Program-made: the position numbers and the translations under genes
DNA from: Maricaulis sp.
GTDB taxonomy: Bacteria; Pseudomonadota; Alphaproteobacteria; Caulobacterales; Maricaulaceae
Length of the DNA stretch: 64,000 bases
Direction of reading: 5' to 3'
Assembly: GCA_002692855.1 (NCBI GenBank)
Contig: NZMJ01000058.1
Location: 10,795 to 74,794 of the forward strand
Notes under the pieces: model-generated
Told to the model about the DNA's origin: nothing
Databases searched by the model: none
What the model saw: the letters and a program-made list of their open reading frames with translations, nothing else
Shown here: positions 52,845 through 61,620 of the stretch, piece after piece
Numbering within the stretch: position 1 is the stretch's first letter
Layout: every line of letters starts with the position of its first letter

Positions 52845-53612
52845 TTACCTTGTTCTGTCGTTGGATGGGTGCGGGCGGGTGCGGGATAGCGCGGGCGCGG
52901 CACCGGCATCAAGCCCGCGTGCCCGTTGCGGGCTGACGCGGACGGCGCGCGGTGTAACACCGCCGACCCGCTTGATGGCCTCGACCATCAGCAGGCCGCC
53001 AAAGCCGGGCGCGATCTTGCTGCCGATTGCTTCGAACACGTCGGCACTTCGAACGCCGCAGCACCAGGCAAAGGGGGGTGCGAACAACGTGCGGGTCCAG
53101 GCTGTCACCTCGAACGAGCCTTCGCTCAGCAGGCGGCTGAGCTGGCGGCGCGACCACGGACGCCCGTGCCCGAACGGGGTGGCGTCCACGCGCGCCCAGA
53201 GGCCGGATCGGTTCGTGACGATGAAGACCACACGGCCTTCTGGCGCAGTGACCCGCCAGATCTCGCGCAGCAGCGCTTGCGGGGATTCGGCGTCTTCGAG
53301 TGCGTGTAGCGCGATGATGCGGTCGAACTGGGCATCGGCGAAGGGCAGGCGGGTCTCGTCGCTCAATGCGGTGCGTGACTTGGCCCCGGTCGGCCAGATG
53401 ACTGCCCCCTGGGTGGCCGGCATCGCCGCGACCGTGCGCCGCGCGCCGCTCGTGACCTCGCCCAGCAGGGGCGTTGCAAAGCCGAGCCCCAGCACGTCGA
53501 GATTCTTCACCTCGGGCCACAGCGCCGTCAGGCGGCGCAGCATCAGCCGTTCGGCGGCTTGTCCGCGCCGTGTCGTGTAGAAGCGGTCGAGATCGACGGC
53601 ATCCTGACGCAT
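52845..53612 (-). CDS. Class I SAM-dependent methyltransferase
   Basis: 255 aa. The SAM-binding motif I is degenerate (NLDVLGLGFATPLLG). Motifs for the later strands are clear: ALSDETRLPFADAQFDRIIALHALE and LREIWRVTAPEGRVVFIVTNR, of the Methyltransf_11 type. The C-terminal tail is Arg-rich. Substrate unknown. It is upstream of hisC in the same direction and divergent from gloB. Confidence 0.82.
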   Translation of the reverse strand: MRQDAVDLDRFYTTRRGQAAERLMLRRLTALWPEVKNLDVLGLGFATPLLGEVTSGARRTVAAMPATQGAVIWPTGAKSRTALSDETRLPFADAQFDRIIALHALEDAESPQALLREIWRVTAPEGRVVFIVTNRSGLWARVDATPFGHGRPWSRRQLSRLLSEGSFEVTAWTRTLFAPPFAWCCGVRSADVFEAIGSKIAPGFGGLLMVEAIKRVGGVTPRAVRVSPQRARGLDAGAAPALSRTRPHPSNDRTR

Positions 53613-53690
53613 TCCACTGCCTCGCCTGTGGTAGCCGATTGGATTCGCGGTGCTAGGTTGGGGTGCGCCACGAACCGGAGCCTATTACCT

Positions 53691-54461
53691 ATGTCCTCTC
53701 TGCTCGTCCGGCAATTTTCCTGTTTGCAGGACAATTACGGCTTTCTCGTCCACGATCCGGACAGCGGCGAAACCGCCGCCATCGATACACCCGATGCGGA
53801 CCGTATCCTTGCCGAGGCCGGCAAGGCCGGATGGACGATCACCCAGATCTGGAACACCCACCATCACTGGGACCATGCCGGAGGCAATCTGGCGCTGAAG
53901 CAGGCGACCGGCGCGCGCATCATCGCGCCTTCGTATGACCGGGGCCGGATCGAGGGCATCGACACCGAAGTATCCGACGGGGATGTCGTCATGCTCGGAA
54001 CGCGTGCGGCACAGGTCCTGTTTACGCCGGGCCACACGCTGGGCCACGTCATCTACTGGTTCGAGGACGATGCCGTCGCCTTTGTCGGAGACACGCTGTT
54101 CGCAATGGGATGCGGCCGCTTGTTCGAAGGCAGCCCGCAGCAGATGTGGACCAGCCTGTCGCGGGTCGCGGCCTTGCCGGACAACACCTCGGTCTATTGC
54201 GCCCATGAATACACGCAGGCCAATGCCCACTTTGCCCTGTCAATCGAGCCCGATCATCCCGGCGTGAAGACATACGCGCACGAGGTCGACCGGCTGCGCG
54301 CGGACGGGCGGGCAACGGTCCCGACGACCATCGGACGCGAAAAGGCCGCCAATCCATTCCTGCGAGCGGCGGACCCGGCCTTGCGCCGTGCGCTTGGCAT
54401 GGAGGACGCGGACGATGCGGCGGTGTTCGCCGAAGTGCGCCGCCGCAAGGACAGCTTCTGA
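53691..54461 (+). CDS. gloB: Hydroxyacylglutathione hydrolase (glyoxalase II)
   Basis: 256 aa from the ATG at 53691. It hydrolyses S-lactoylglutathione in methylglyoxal detoxification. Binuclear metal motif TxHxDH in IWNTHHHWDHAGGN (His57, His59, Asp61, His62), TPGHTLGHVIYW, FVGDTLFAMGCGRLFEG and YCAHEYTQANAHFA are all canonical. Followed after 13 bp by a DUF985 cupin gene in the same direction. Confidence 0.96.
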   Translation: MSSLLVRQFSCLQDNYGFLVHDPDSGETAAIDTPDADRILAEAGKAGWTITQIWNTHHHWDHAGGNLALKQATGARIIAPSYDRGRIEGIDTEVSDGDVVMLGTRAAQVLFTPGHTLGHVIYWFEDDAVAFVGDTLFAMGCGRLFEGSPQQMWTSLSRVAALPDNTSVYCAHEYTQANAHFALSIEPDHPGVKTYAHEVDRLRADGRATVPTTIGREKAANPFLRAADPALRRALGMEDADDAAVFAEVRRRKDSF

Positions 54462-54474
54462 GACGGAGACGCCC

Positions 54475-54894
54475 ATGACTGCAGACGACATCGTCAGCCT
54501 GCTGGATCTCGAACCGCACCCGGAAGGCGGCGCGTTCCGCGAAACCTTCCGCGACCGGGCGGGCGAGGATGGCCGGTCACGTTCGACGGCGATCTATTTT
54601 CTGCTGCGCGATGGCCAGCGTTCAGCCTGGCACACGGTCGACGCGATCGAGATGTGGCACTGGTATGCGGGTGCGCCGTTGAAGCTGTGGATCAGCGATG
54701 ACGGGAAGCAGGTCCGGGAACTGACCCTGGGCAACGACCTCGCCGCCGGCGAGCGCCCGCAAGGCATCGTCCCGGAACGGGCCTGGCAATCGGCCCAGAC
54801 GACGGGCGACTGGACACTGGTCGGCTGCACGGTTGCACCGGGGTTCGAATTTTCAGGCTTCACGCTGGCCGAGGAGGGCTGGGAGCCGGGCTGA
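54475..54894 (+). CDS. DUF985 family cupin protein
   Basis: 139 aa, ATG with CGGAG upstream. A small cupin barrel with the family pattern LDLEPHPEGGAFRETFRD, STAIYFLLRDGQRSAWHTVD, EMWHWYAGAPLKLWI and VGCTVAPGFEFSGFTLA. The family is structurally known but without firm function. It is probably co-transcribed with gloB. Confidence 0.92.
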   Translation: MTADDIVSLLDLEPHPEGGAFRETFRDRAGEDGRSRSTAIYFLLRDGQRSAWHTVDAIEMWHWYAGAPLKLWISDDGKQVRELTLGNDLAAGERPQGIVPERAWQSAQTTGDWTLVGCTVAPGFEFSGFTLAEEGWEPG

Positions 54895-54898
54895 CGCG

Positions 54899-55645
54899 TC
54901 AGCTGGCGGGCAGTTCGCCAGAAACGATGTGGGCGATCCGTTCGGACGACGGACGTCCGGCAAATCCGGCATCCGGGTCGATGGTCACGGTCAGGGTGTT
55001 GCCGTCATAGCGCACGGACACCCGCTCCCCGACGATGAAGCGCAATTGGGTGAGGGTGCTGGCAGCCTGGGCGTCGCGCAGCCGCGCCTTGCGCAGCCCG
55101 GTCACGGCGAGATCGATCGCCTCGAACATCACGGTCAGGCCCTCGCGCGGAGCCGCGCCATAATCGATCTGGACGGGGTGGGACAATTCCTCGCGCAGGG
55201 CGCCAACGGCCCAGTTGACCCGGTCCACCACCTCGTCGACCGAGCGCGTCCCCATGCGAAGGGGGCCGGCGGGTTCCCACTGGTCCGCGATCACGCCTGA
55301 CGGGACGTCGGGCGGGTAGAGCGTGGCACCGCCGATCGAATTGACCCGCAGCACCTCGTATCCCCAGTCGGTGACGAGCGAGGTTTCCCCGCCTGCGGCC
55401 CGCCGGGCGGTCAGGACGAGGACCTCGGTTTCGCCGCTCCACCGGAACAGCACCGGAGAAGCCGACCGGTCGAGCACGAATCCACCACCGCCGTCCGCGC
55501 GTTCAAAACGCGATACGGTCGCCACTTCTGCCCGGCGGTTGCCGAGGCGGTCACGAATGGCATTGCTCTGTTCGAGTCCGCTGGCCGAGATCGTGACGAA
55601 AGCGGCGGCGACGACGAACAGGGCGCGGAGAAATCGACCTGTCAT
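54899..55645 (-). CDS. Secreted protein, possibly DUF4908
   Basis: 248 aa. An N-terminal signal peptide (MTGRFLRALFVVAAAFVTISASG) predicts export. The mature part includes RVNSIGGATLYPPDVPSGVI and VDRVNWAVGALREELSHPVQ, which recall the DUF4908 group of Caulobacterales; I am only moderately sure of that name. It is convergent with the DUF985 cupin gene, 4 bp apart. Confidence 0.75.
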   Translation of the reverse strand: MTGRFLRALFVVAAAFVTISASGLEQSNAIRDRLGNRRAEVATVSRFERADGGGGFVLDRSASPVLFRWSGETEVLVLTARRAAGGETSLVTDWGYEVLRVNSIGGATLYPPDVPSGVIADQWEPAGPLRMGTRSVDEVVDRVNWAVGALREELSHPVQIDYGAAPREGLTVMFEAIDLAVTGLRKARLRDAQAASTLTQLRFIVGERVSVRYDGNTLTVTIDPDAGFAGRPSSERIAHIVSGELPAS

Positions 55646-55694
55646 GCGTTAGCGATGTGAAGGTGCAAAGGGGCGCTTTTTTGGCAAGCCCCTG

Positions 55695-56423
55695 TCAGCC
55701 GCACATATATTGTCCGCCATTCGCAGACAGCGTCGCGCCGGTGATGAAGCCGGCATCGTCGCTGCACAGGAAGACCACGGCTGCACCGATCTCGCTTGCC
55801 TTGCCCAGGCGGTTCACCGGAATGCCGGCGATGATCTGGTCGAGGACGTTCTGCGGGACGGCTGCCACCATGTCGGTGTCGATATAACCCGGCGCAACAC
55901 AGTTCACCGTGATGCCCTTGCGCGCGGTTTCCTGGGCGAGTGCCTTGGTGAAGCCGATCACACCGGCCTTCGCGGCGGAGTAGTTGACCTGGCCCATCTG
56001 GCCCTTCTGGCCATTGATGGACGAGATGTTGATGATCCGCCCGAAGCCGCCTTCGCGCATGCCGTCGATGACCGGGCGCGTCATGTTGAACAGCGATGTG
56101 AGGTCGACACGGATCACGTCATTCCACGCTTCCGGCGTCATCTTGTGGAACATGCCGTCACGGGTGATGCCCGCATTGTTGATGACGATATCGACCGGAC
56201 CGCCCAGCTGGTTCGCGGCGTCGGCAAGCCCCTTGGCGCAGGCGTCGTAATCGCCGACATCCCACTTCGCGGTGGCAATTCCGGTTTCATCGGAAAAGGC
56301 CTTGGCCGCTTCATCATTGCCGGCGTAGTTGGCAAGCACGCTGTGGCCGGCCTGTTTCAGCGCCACCGAGATCGCGGCGCCAATTCCCCGTGTTCCACCC
56401 GTAACCACGGCCCTGTGTGTCAT
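55695..56423 (-). CDS. phaB: Acetoacetyl-CoA reductase
   Basis: 242 aa from the ATG at 56423 (GAGG upstream). It reduces acetoacetyl-CoA to (R)-3-hydroxybutyryl-CoA for polyhydroxybutyrate. SDR features: NAD(P)-binding VVTGGTRGIGAAISVAL, NNAG in VINNAGITRDGMFHKM, catalytic Ser in IINISSINGQKGQMGQ, and Tyr/Lys in VNYSAAKAGVIGF. The FHKMTPEAWNDVIRVDL segment is typical of PhaB rather than FabG. Divergent from phaR across 174 bp. Confidence 0.95.
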   Translation of the reverse strand: MTHRAVVTGGTRGIGAAISVALKQAGHSVLANYAGNDEAAKAFSDETGIATAKWDVGDYDACAKGLADAANQLGGPVDIVINNAGITRDGMFHKMTPEAWNDVIRVDLTSLFNMTRPVIDGMREGGFGRIINISSINGQKGQMGQVNYSAAKAGVIGFTKALAQETARKGITVNCVAPGYIDTDMVAAVPQNVLDQIIAGIPVNRLGKASEIGAAVVFLCSDDAGFITGATLSANGGQYMCG

Positions 56424-56435
56424 TGCTCGACCTCG

Positions 56436-56484
56436 TTTTGCTGCACCTTTTTGCTGCGCCGCGATGTCTTCGCGCTTGCAGCAA
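56436..56484. promoter_or_regulatory. Candidate PhaR-binding TGC-rich boxes
   Basis: TTTTGCTGC at 56436-56444, TTTTTGCTGC at 56448-56457 and the inverse TTGCAGCAA at 56476-56484, between divergent phaB and phaR. PhaR repressors in alphaproteobacteria bind TGC-rich sequences upstream of PHA genes, so this fits joint control of both genes. Confidence 0.45.
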
Positions 56485-56597
56485 CCGGAATTGATCGCGA
56501 TGATCGTTAATGAAGCAGGCGCGGGATGATGTCGAGATAATCCGTTCCGGATTTTCGCGGAGCCCGCCATGCAAAATCAGAGAGGAAGGGCGCGCCC

Positions 56598-57185
56598 ATG
56601 AGCAAGTCCGGGAAAGCTGGCGACACGATCGTCATCAAGAAGTATGCGAACCGTCGCCTCTATGACACCTCGACCAGCCGCTATGTCACGCTCGACCATT
56701 TGCGCGAGCTGGTGAAGCAGGATGCGGAGTTCGTGGTCCTCGATGCCAAGTCGGGCGACGACCTGACGCGCGGTGTTCTCGCCCAGATCATTTTCGAGGA
56801 AGAGTCCAATGGCGCGAACATGCTGCCTCTGCCCTTCCTGCGTCAGCTCATCGGATATTATGGCGACACGCTGGAATCGGTCGTGCCCAACTATCTGCAG
56901 GCGACGATGAACAGCTTCGCCGAGCAGCAGGAATCGATGCGGGACCGCTTTGCCGAAGCGCTGGGTTCGCCCGGTGCCATGATGCAGGCCATGGAGGGGC
57001 AGGCGCGCCGCAACGTCGAGATCTTCCAGCAGACCATGCGGATGTTCACGCCTTTCCCGACCGACGGCAGCGCCCCTGCGCCCGCGCCCGAGGCCGCCGA
57101 GTCGAGGGACAGTGCCGAACTCGAAGCGCTCCGCAAGGAGCTCGAAACCATGCGCGCCAAGATCGACAAGCTGGCGGGCAGCTAG
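56598..57185 (+). CDS. phaR: Polyhydroxyalkanoate synthesis repressor PhaR
   Basis: 195 aa. PhaR binds both DNA and PHB granules, repressing phasin and PHA genes until polymer forms. The N-terminal PHB/PHA accumulation regulator domain (IVIKKYANRRLYDTSTSRYV, about 11-30) is followed by TLDHLRELVKQDAEFVV, a helical region and an acidic/coiled C-terminus (LEALRKELETMRAKIDKLAG). Divergent from phaB. Confidence 0.96.
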   Translation: MSKSGKAGDTIVIKKYANRRLYDTSTSRYVTLDHLRELVKQDAEFVVLDAKSGDDLTRGVLAQIIFEEESNGANMLPLPFLRQLIGYYGDTLESVVPNYLQATMNSFAEQQESMRDRFAEALGSPGAMMQAMEGQARRNVEIFQQTMRMFTPFPTDGSAPAPAPEAAESRDSAELEALRKELETMRAKIDKLAGS

Positions 57186-57313
57186 CCCCGCGCCGGGCGT
57201 CCCAATTCGTTACGCAAGTCTTAACGCGGCGGGCCGGAATGGCCTGAATTGCGCCTGTGCGGGCTGAAAAAAAGGGTTAATGCCCCCTTAACAATTGGCA
57301 TCGCGATTGCGAC

Positions 57314-57637
57314 ATGGGGTTCATGACGCAGATTCGTGGCCTCCTGACTTATGTACCGACCAACGGCAGCACCCGTGTGCAGCCGGTCGATACGGCTACG
57401 AACGACAATGCCGGTTTCAACCGGAAAGCGCCTGCCCACCTCTCCCTGGTTCAGACCGGCGGCCGTCCCGCCCCGGTCGTGGCGCTTTCCGGTGACGTGC
57501 TTGTCGGATTGTCGGCGATGCCGCGCCGCCGCGGTCTCAAGGCCGAGACGAGCGAGCGCGCCCGCTTCCACAATGCCTATGCCCGCCCGGCAGCCGATAC
57601 AGCAACGCCGCCCCCGGTCCGGGAGCGGCGCGCATGA
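57314..57637 (+). CDS. Small hypothetical protein
   Basis: 107 aa. It starts at the ATG at 57314 or the one three codons later (57323). No hydrophobic segment and no family recognised; the middle has APAHLSLVQTGGRPAPVVAL and the end is Arg/Pro-rich (TPPPVRERRA). A long A/T-richer leader with TTAA repeats (57270-57300) precedes it. The stop overlaps the start of a 27-codon membrane-peptide frame. Confidence 0.55.
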   Translation: MGFMTQIRGLLTYVPTNGSTRVQPVDTATNDNAGFNRKAPAHLSLVQTGGRPAPVVALSGDVLVGLSAMPRRRGLKAETSERARFHNAYARPAADTATPPPVRERRA

Positions 57638-57717
57638 CAGGTTCTGCTTTCCTGCGGCGGGCCGGCCTGGCGATTGACGCCGCCGTCGCTGCCGGACTGA
57701 TACTCTTCCTGCTTTAG
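57634..57717 (+). CDS. 27-aa putative membrane peptide
   Basis: ATG at 57634 overlaps the upstream TGA (ATGA). The peptide is MTGSAFLRRAGLAIDAAVAA followed by GLILFLL, a short basic start and one hydrophobic helix. The upstream frame ends GGGAGCGG, which can act as its ribosome site. It could be a real coupled small membrane protein or chance; only the overlap and hydrophobicity support it. Confidence 0.4.
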   Translation: MTGSAFLRRAGLAIDAAVAAGLILFLL

Positions 57718-58229
57718 GCGTCGCCACCGACCGCGAGGTCGCGGCGGGCTGCAACGATCGTCACGACAAAGCCGGCGAGCGTATCGATCAGCGTCATCGT
57801 CATCAGGATGAAGAAGGTCGAGGTCGCGAACTGCCCGACGAGCAGAAACAGCGCCAGGCCCACGACGAACACCATCATCGACAAGGCGTGATTGATGATG
57901 GTCGAAGAGCCGGAACCGGCCGATTTCACCATTTCGATGAACAGGAAGATCAGGCCGAGAACGAGCAACAGATCGCCCGTCGTCAGGCCCCAGCCATCCG
58001 GATTGGACATCATCGGGACCGTGAACAGGACGCTGGACATGGCGCCCGGTCCGGCCACGAAGGCCACGATGGCATAAATGATGATCGGAATGATCATCTT
58101 CGGAAACACGTTGAACAAGGCTCCACCCCCTGATTTTCGCCCGGTTGCGACATTCTCGTCGTGCCGTCCGCGAGCGCGGCGCGCGGCCATCATGCCGAGA
58201 AAGAACCCGGAATCTCCGCCATTCGCCAT
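57714..58229 (-). CDS. Membrane protein, unknown function, beside a glycosyltransferase
   Basis: 171 aa. After a basic N-terminus (RRARGRHDENVATGRK) there are four TM helices (about 44-62, 84-102, 112-132, 138-160). It starts 9 bp after the GT2 gene in the same direction, so it likely works with that enzyme at the membrane, but no family is recognised. Confidence 0.75.
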   Translation of the reverse strand: MANGGDSGFFLGMMAARRARGRHDENVATGRKSGGGALFNVFPKMIIPIIIYAIVAFVAGPGAMSSVLFTVPMMSNPDGWGLTTGDLLLVLGLIFLFIEMVKSAGSGSSTIINHALSMMVFVVGLALFLLVGQFATSTFFILMTMTLIDTLAGFVVTIVAARRDLAVGGDA

Positions 58230-58238
58230 TGGTTACCC

Positions 58239-58973
58239 CTACACTTCGTCTGACCCGCGCGGATTTCTGGCCCGCGCGTTGAGCCAGATCATTCCTATCA
58301 TGTCTGCGAGTGAGGCGAAAAGCCGACCGAAGTTCGTATATTTCGATTTTCCCGCGCCCCGTGGCCGATGGCCCACATCGCGAAACTCGCATTTGAAGCC
58401 TTCGCGCTTCATCAACGCCGGCAGGAAACGGTGCTGGTGATCGAAGAAGGGCAGCAGCAAATAAGCGTCCCGGTAGAAGGCTTTAAGCCCGCATCCCGTG
58501 TCGTCGGCCTCGTCGTTGAGCAGGCTTTTTCGAATGCCGTTTCCGACCCGGGAGGCCAGCTTTTTCCAGGCCGAATCCTGCCGCTTGGCGCGGCGTCCGC
58601 CAACCAGCTTCAGGTCGGCAGGGGCGTCGGGGCGCATCAGCGCATCGGTCAGGGTGGGGATATCGGCCGGCGGATTTTGCCCGTCTCCGTCCAGCGTCGC
58701 GATCACGCGGCCGCGCGCGTGCAGGATCCCGGTGCGCACCGAGCGCGACTGTCCGGCATTGTGACGGTGCGCGATGATGCGAAGCGCGGGCATTTCCGCT
58801 TTCGCTTCAACAAGCTCGGCGCGCGTCGTATCGGTCGAGCAATCGTCGACGAAAATCATCTCGTAGCTGCGCCCGTCCATTGCGGCGGCGATCTCGCGTG
58901 CCAGCGACGCCGCATTGCCGGCCTCGTTGTAAACCGGGGCGACAACGGAAATATCGGGGGTGTTTGTGGTCAC
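58239..58973 (-). CDS. Family 2 glycosyltransferase (dolichyl-phosphate-mannose-synthase type)
   Basis: 244 aa, GTG start at 58973 with AAGGA about 8 nt upstream. GT-A fold: SVVAPVYNEAGNAASLAREI, MIFVDDCSTDTTRAEL, the DXD region in ATLDGDGQNPPADIPTL and DDTGCGLKAFYRDAYLLLPF. These enzymes load a sugar onto a polyprenyl phosphate on the cytosolic face. No C-terminal TM pair is evident. Divergent from an ArnT-like transferase, its plausible user. Confidence 0.9.
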   Translation of the reverse strand: MTTNTPDISVVAPVYNEAGNAASLAREIAAAMDGRSYEMIFVDDCSTDTTRAELVEAKAEMPALRIIAHRHNAGQSRSVRTGILHARGRVIATLDGDGQNPPADIPTLTDALMRPDAPADLKLVGGRRAKRQDSAWKKLASRVGNGIRKSLLNDEADDTGCGLKAFYRDAYLLLPFFDHQHRFLPALMKREGFKCEFRDVGHRPRGAGKSKYTNFGRLFASLADMIGMIWLNARARNPRGSDEV

Positions 58974-59077
58974 GGCGATCCGTCCTTGCGGCTTGCAGCA
59001 GCCTTCCCCGCGTTACATACCCGGTTTCGGCCTGCGTGCGAGTGTGTTTTTCCGGGCGGCAAACAGGGGCAGTCAAG

Positions 59078-60721
59078 ATGGACAGGTGGATAGCAGGTTG
59101 GCGCGGGCCGGTCATTGTCTGCCTCATCGCCTTTGCATGCGCTGTCATGGGCATGTTCACCCTTCCGCCTCTGGACCGCGACGAAAGCCGGTTCGCGCAG
59201 GCCACCGCACAGATGATCGAGACCGGCGACTTTGTCCGGATCGAGTTCCAGGACGAGCCTCGGCACAAGAAGCCGGTCGGTATTCACTGGTTACAGGTTG
59301 CCGCCGTCACGGTCTTTTCCGACGTCGATGATCGCGGCATCTGGGCCTATCGCATCCCTTCGGTTCTCGGGGTGATGCTGGCTGCCTTTGCCGCCTTCTG
59401 GGGTGGTCAACGCCTGGTCGGACGCCAGGCCGCCTTCGCAGGTTCGGTCCTTTTCGCGGCGACCGTCCTTCTGGGCATCGAAGGCGGGATCGCCAAGACC
59501 GACGCCATGCTGTGCGGTCTGACGACCCTGTCGATGGCGGCGCTGGCGCATCTCAGGACGGGAGGCGGGCGCAAGAGCGCTCTGGTGTTCTGGCTGGCGA
59601 TCGGGGGCGGCATCCTGATCAAGGGGCCGGTCACACCAATGGTGGCCGGGCTGGCAATCCTTGCCTTGTTGATCTGGGAACGACGGGCCGGCTGGTTGAA
59701 GCCGCTGGCCTGGTGGCCGGGGCCGCTCCTGGCCGTCGCGATCGCCGCCCCGTGGCTGATCGCCGTTCAACTGGCCACCGACGGGGCTTTCCTGCGCGAG
59801 GCGATGGGCGAGGATCTGGGCCCCAAGCTGGTTTCGGGACATGAGCGGCACGGCGGTTGGCCGGGCTACCATCTCCTGCTCTTGCCGGCGCTGTTTTTCC
59901 CGGCCGTCCTCTTTCTCGTCCCCGGCATCGCAAAGGGCGTGACGGCCCTGCGCCAGAACACCGATTTCGCCCCGGCGGTGCGCTTCCTGCTCGCTTGGGC
60001 CATTCCGACCTGGCTGGTCTTCGAATTTCTGCCGACCAAGCTGCCGCATTACGTGCTTCCGGCCTATCCGGCGCTGGCCCTTCTCGCGGGTTGGGCGCTC
60101 GTCAGCCTGCCCGGACCGAGGTTATGGCCACGCTGGGTGTCGATAGCGCTGGCGGGGTTCGGCGCACTCCTGCTGTCGGCGGTGATTGTTGCCCTGCCGG
60201 CCGTATATGGCGCAGGCGCGCTGCTCGGGGCAGGGCTGGCGCTGGTCTTCCTGGTCCCGGCCTTCGGTGCCGTATTCGAAGCAGGGCGTGGCCGGGTCAT
60301 TCCGGCGCTGATCCTGTCGGTTGCCGCGGGCTTTGCCTGGCATGCCGCCGCGCGCGGAGTCGCGGTGATGACCGCCAGCGACGTGCGGCTTGCCGACCGT
60401 GCGCGAATGGCGCTCTCCCAGATGGGGACCTCGCCCGAATGGCCAGTCTGGTCCACTTATACCGAACCCAGCCTGGTATTTTCGCTCGGTACCGAGACCC
60501 ATTTGGTGGAGTTCGACCAGTTGCCGGGGCTTCTGCCGGCCGATGGCAGCCCCTACATCACCATCGAGGATGTTTCTCGGTCCGGCGACGACATCGCGGT
60601 CATGGAAGCGCTTGATGCCAATTCCTGCGCGGTGCGCGAAATTCCCGGATTCAACTATTCGCGCGGCGACGAGACCGTGCTGATCGTCCGCCTGCACAAT
60701 TGCCCGGAGGCCCAGCCATGA
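59078..60721 (+). CDS. ArnT-like membrane glycosyltransferase (GT83/PMT type)
   Basis: 547 aa from the ATG at 59078. An integral membrane GT-C enzyme with about 11-12 TM helices. The first periplasmic loop has the catalytic-type acidic motif LDRDESRFAQA (Asp33, Asp35, Glu36) and later RHKKPVGIHWLQ, as in ArnT. It would transfer a sugar from a polyprenyl phosphate to lipid A or another envelope acceptor. The last 4 bp overlap hmgL. Paired with the divergent GT2. Confidence 0.9.
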   Translation: MDRWIAGWRGPVIVCLIAFACAVMGMFTLPPLDRDESRFAQATAQMIETGDFVRIEFQDEPRHKKPVGIHWLQVAAVTVFSDVDDRGIWAYRIPSVLGVMLAAFAAFWGGQRLVGRQAAFAGSVLFAATVLLGIEGGIAKTDAMLCGLTTLSMAALAHLRTGGGRKSALVFWLAIGGGILIKGPVTPMVAGLAILALLIWERRAGWLKPLAWWPGPLLAVAIAAPWLIAVQLATDGAFLREAMGEDLGPKLVSGHERHGGWPGYHLLLLPALFFPAVLFLVPGIAKGVTALRQNTDFAPAVRFLLAWAIPTWLVFEFLPTKLPHYVLPAYPALALLAGWALVSLPGPRLWPRWVSIALAGFGALLLSAVIVALPAVYGAGALLGAGLALVFLVPAFGAVFEAGRGRVIPALILSVAAGFAWHAAARGVAVMTASDVRLADRARMALSQMGTSPEWPVWSTYTEPSLVFSLGTETHLVEFDQLPGLLPADGSPYITIEDVSRSGDDIAVMEALDANSCAVREIPGFNYSRGDETVLIVRLHNCPEAQP

Positions 60722-61620
60722 GCCGCACCATCGAGATTGTCGAAGTCGGTCCCCGCGACGGCTTGCAGAACGACCCCGTCCTGATGCCGACCGAGGTGAA
60801 GCTGGACTTCATCGACCGGCTGATCACCGCCGGGGTGCGGCGCATGGAAGTGGCGAGCTTCGTCAATCCGAAACTGGTACCGGCGATGGCCGATTCCGAC
60901 GCGATTATGGCCCGCGTTCCGCGTGACCGTGGCGTGAAATATATCGGCCTGGCCCTCAATGAACGCGGCATGCGCCGGGCGATCGATACCGGCTGCGATG
61001 AGGTCAATTTCGTGATGGTCGCGTCGGAGGGTTTCGGCAAGGCGAACCAGAATGCGACGCCGGAAGACACGGCAGACCTGTTCGACCGGATCGCGGTCCT
61101 GGCCCATGACGCGAACATTCCCGTGTCGGTAACGATTTCGGTGGCCTTCGGAGATCCGTTCGACGGCGAAGTTCCGGTCGACCGCGTCGCCATGTTGGCC
61201 GGCCGCGCGGCTCGGGCGGGCGCGATGGAAATTGCCCTTGGCGACACGATCGGTGTCGCCAATCCCTGGGACGTCCGCGACCGGATCGCTGCCGTTCGCG
61301 CCGCGGCGCCTGATGCCCGTCTGCGCCTGCACTTCCACAACACGCGCAACACGGCGCTCGCCAATATCTATGCAGCCGTGGAAGCGGGCGTCGACGTGAT
61401 CGACGCGTCCTGCGGCGGGATCGGCGGATGCCCGTTTGCTCCGAAGGCGACCGGCAATGTCGCGACCGAAGATGTCGTCTACATGCTGCACCGCGCCGGC
61501 TTCGACACCGGGATCGACCTCGACGGCATGATCGACACGGCGCGCTGGCTTGAATCAGAAGGGTTGAAACACCCGGTCGCGTCTATGGTGGCCAAGGCGG
61601 GCGGGTTTCCGGCCCGCTAG
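60718..61620 (+). CDS. Hydroxymethylglutaryl-CoA lyase
   Basis: 300 aa from the ATG at 60718 (CGGAGG upstream). It cleaves HMG-CoA to acetoacetate and acetyl-CoA, the last step of leucine breakdown. HMGL/DRE-TIM fold: IVEVGPRDGLQND, then VKYIGLALNERGM, LHFHNTRNTALANI and the active-site loop with Cys in ASCGGIGGCPFAPKATGNV. Other leucine-catabolic genes are not in this window. Overlaps the ArnT-like gene by 4 bp. Confidence 0.95.
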   Translation: MSRTIEIVEVGPRDGLQNDPVLMPTEVKLDFIDRLITAGVRRMEVASFVNPKLVPAMADSDAIMARVPRDRGVKYIGLALNERGMRRAIDTGCDEVNFVMVASEGFGKANQNATPEDTADLFDRIAVLAHDANIPVSVTISVAFGDPFDGEVPVDRVAMLAGRAARAGAMEIALGDTIGVANPWDVRDRIAAVRAAAPDARLRLHFHNTRNTALANIYAAVEAGVDVIDASCGGIGGCPFAPKATGNVATEDVVYMLHRAGFDTGIDLDGMIDTARWLESEGLKHPVASMVAKAGGFPAR

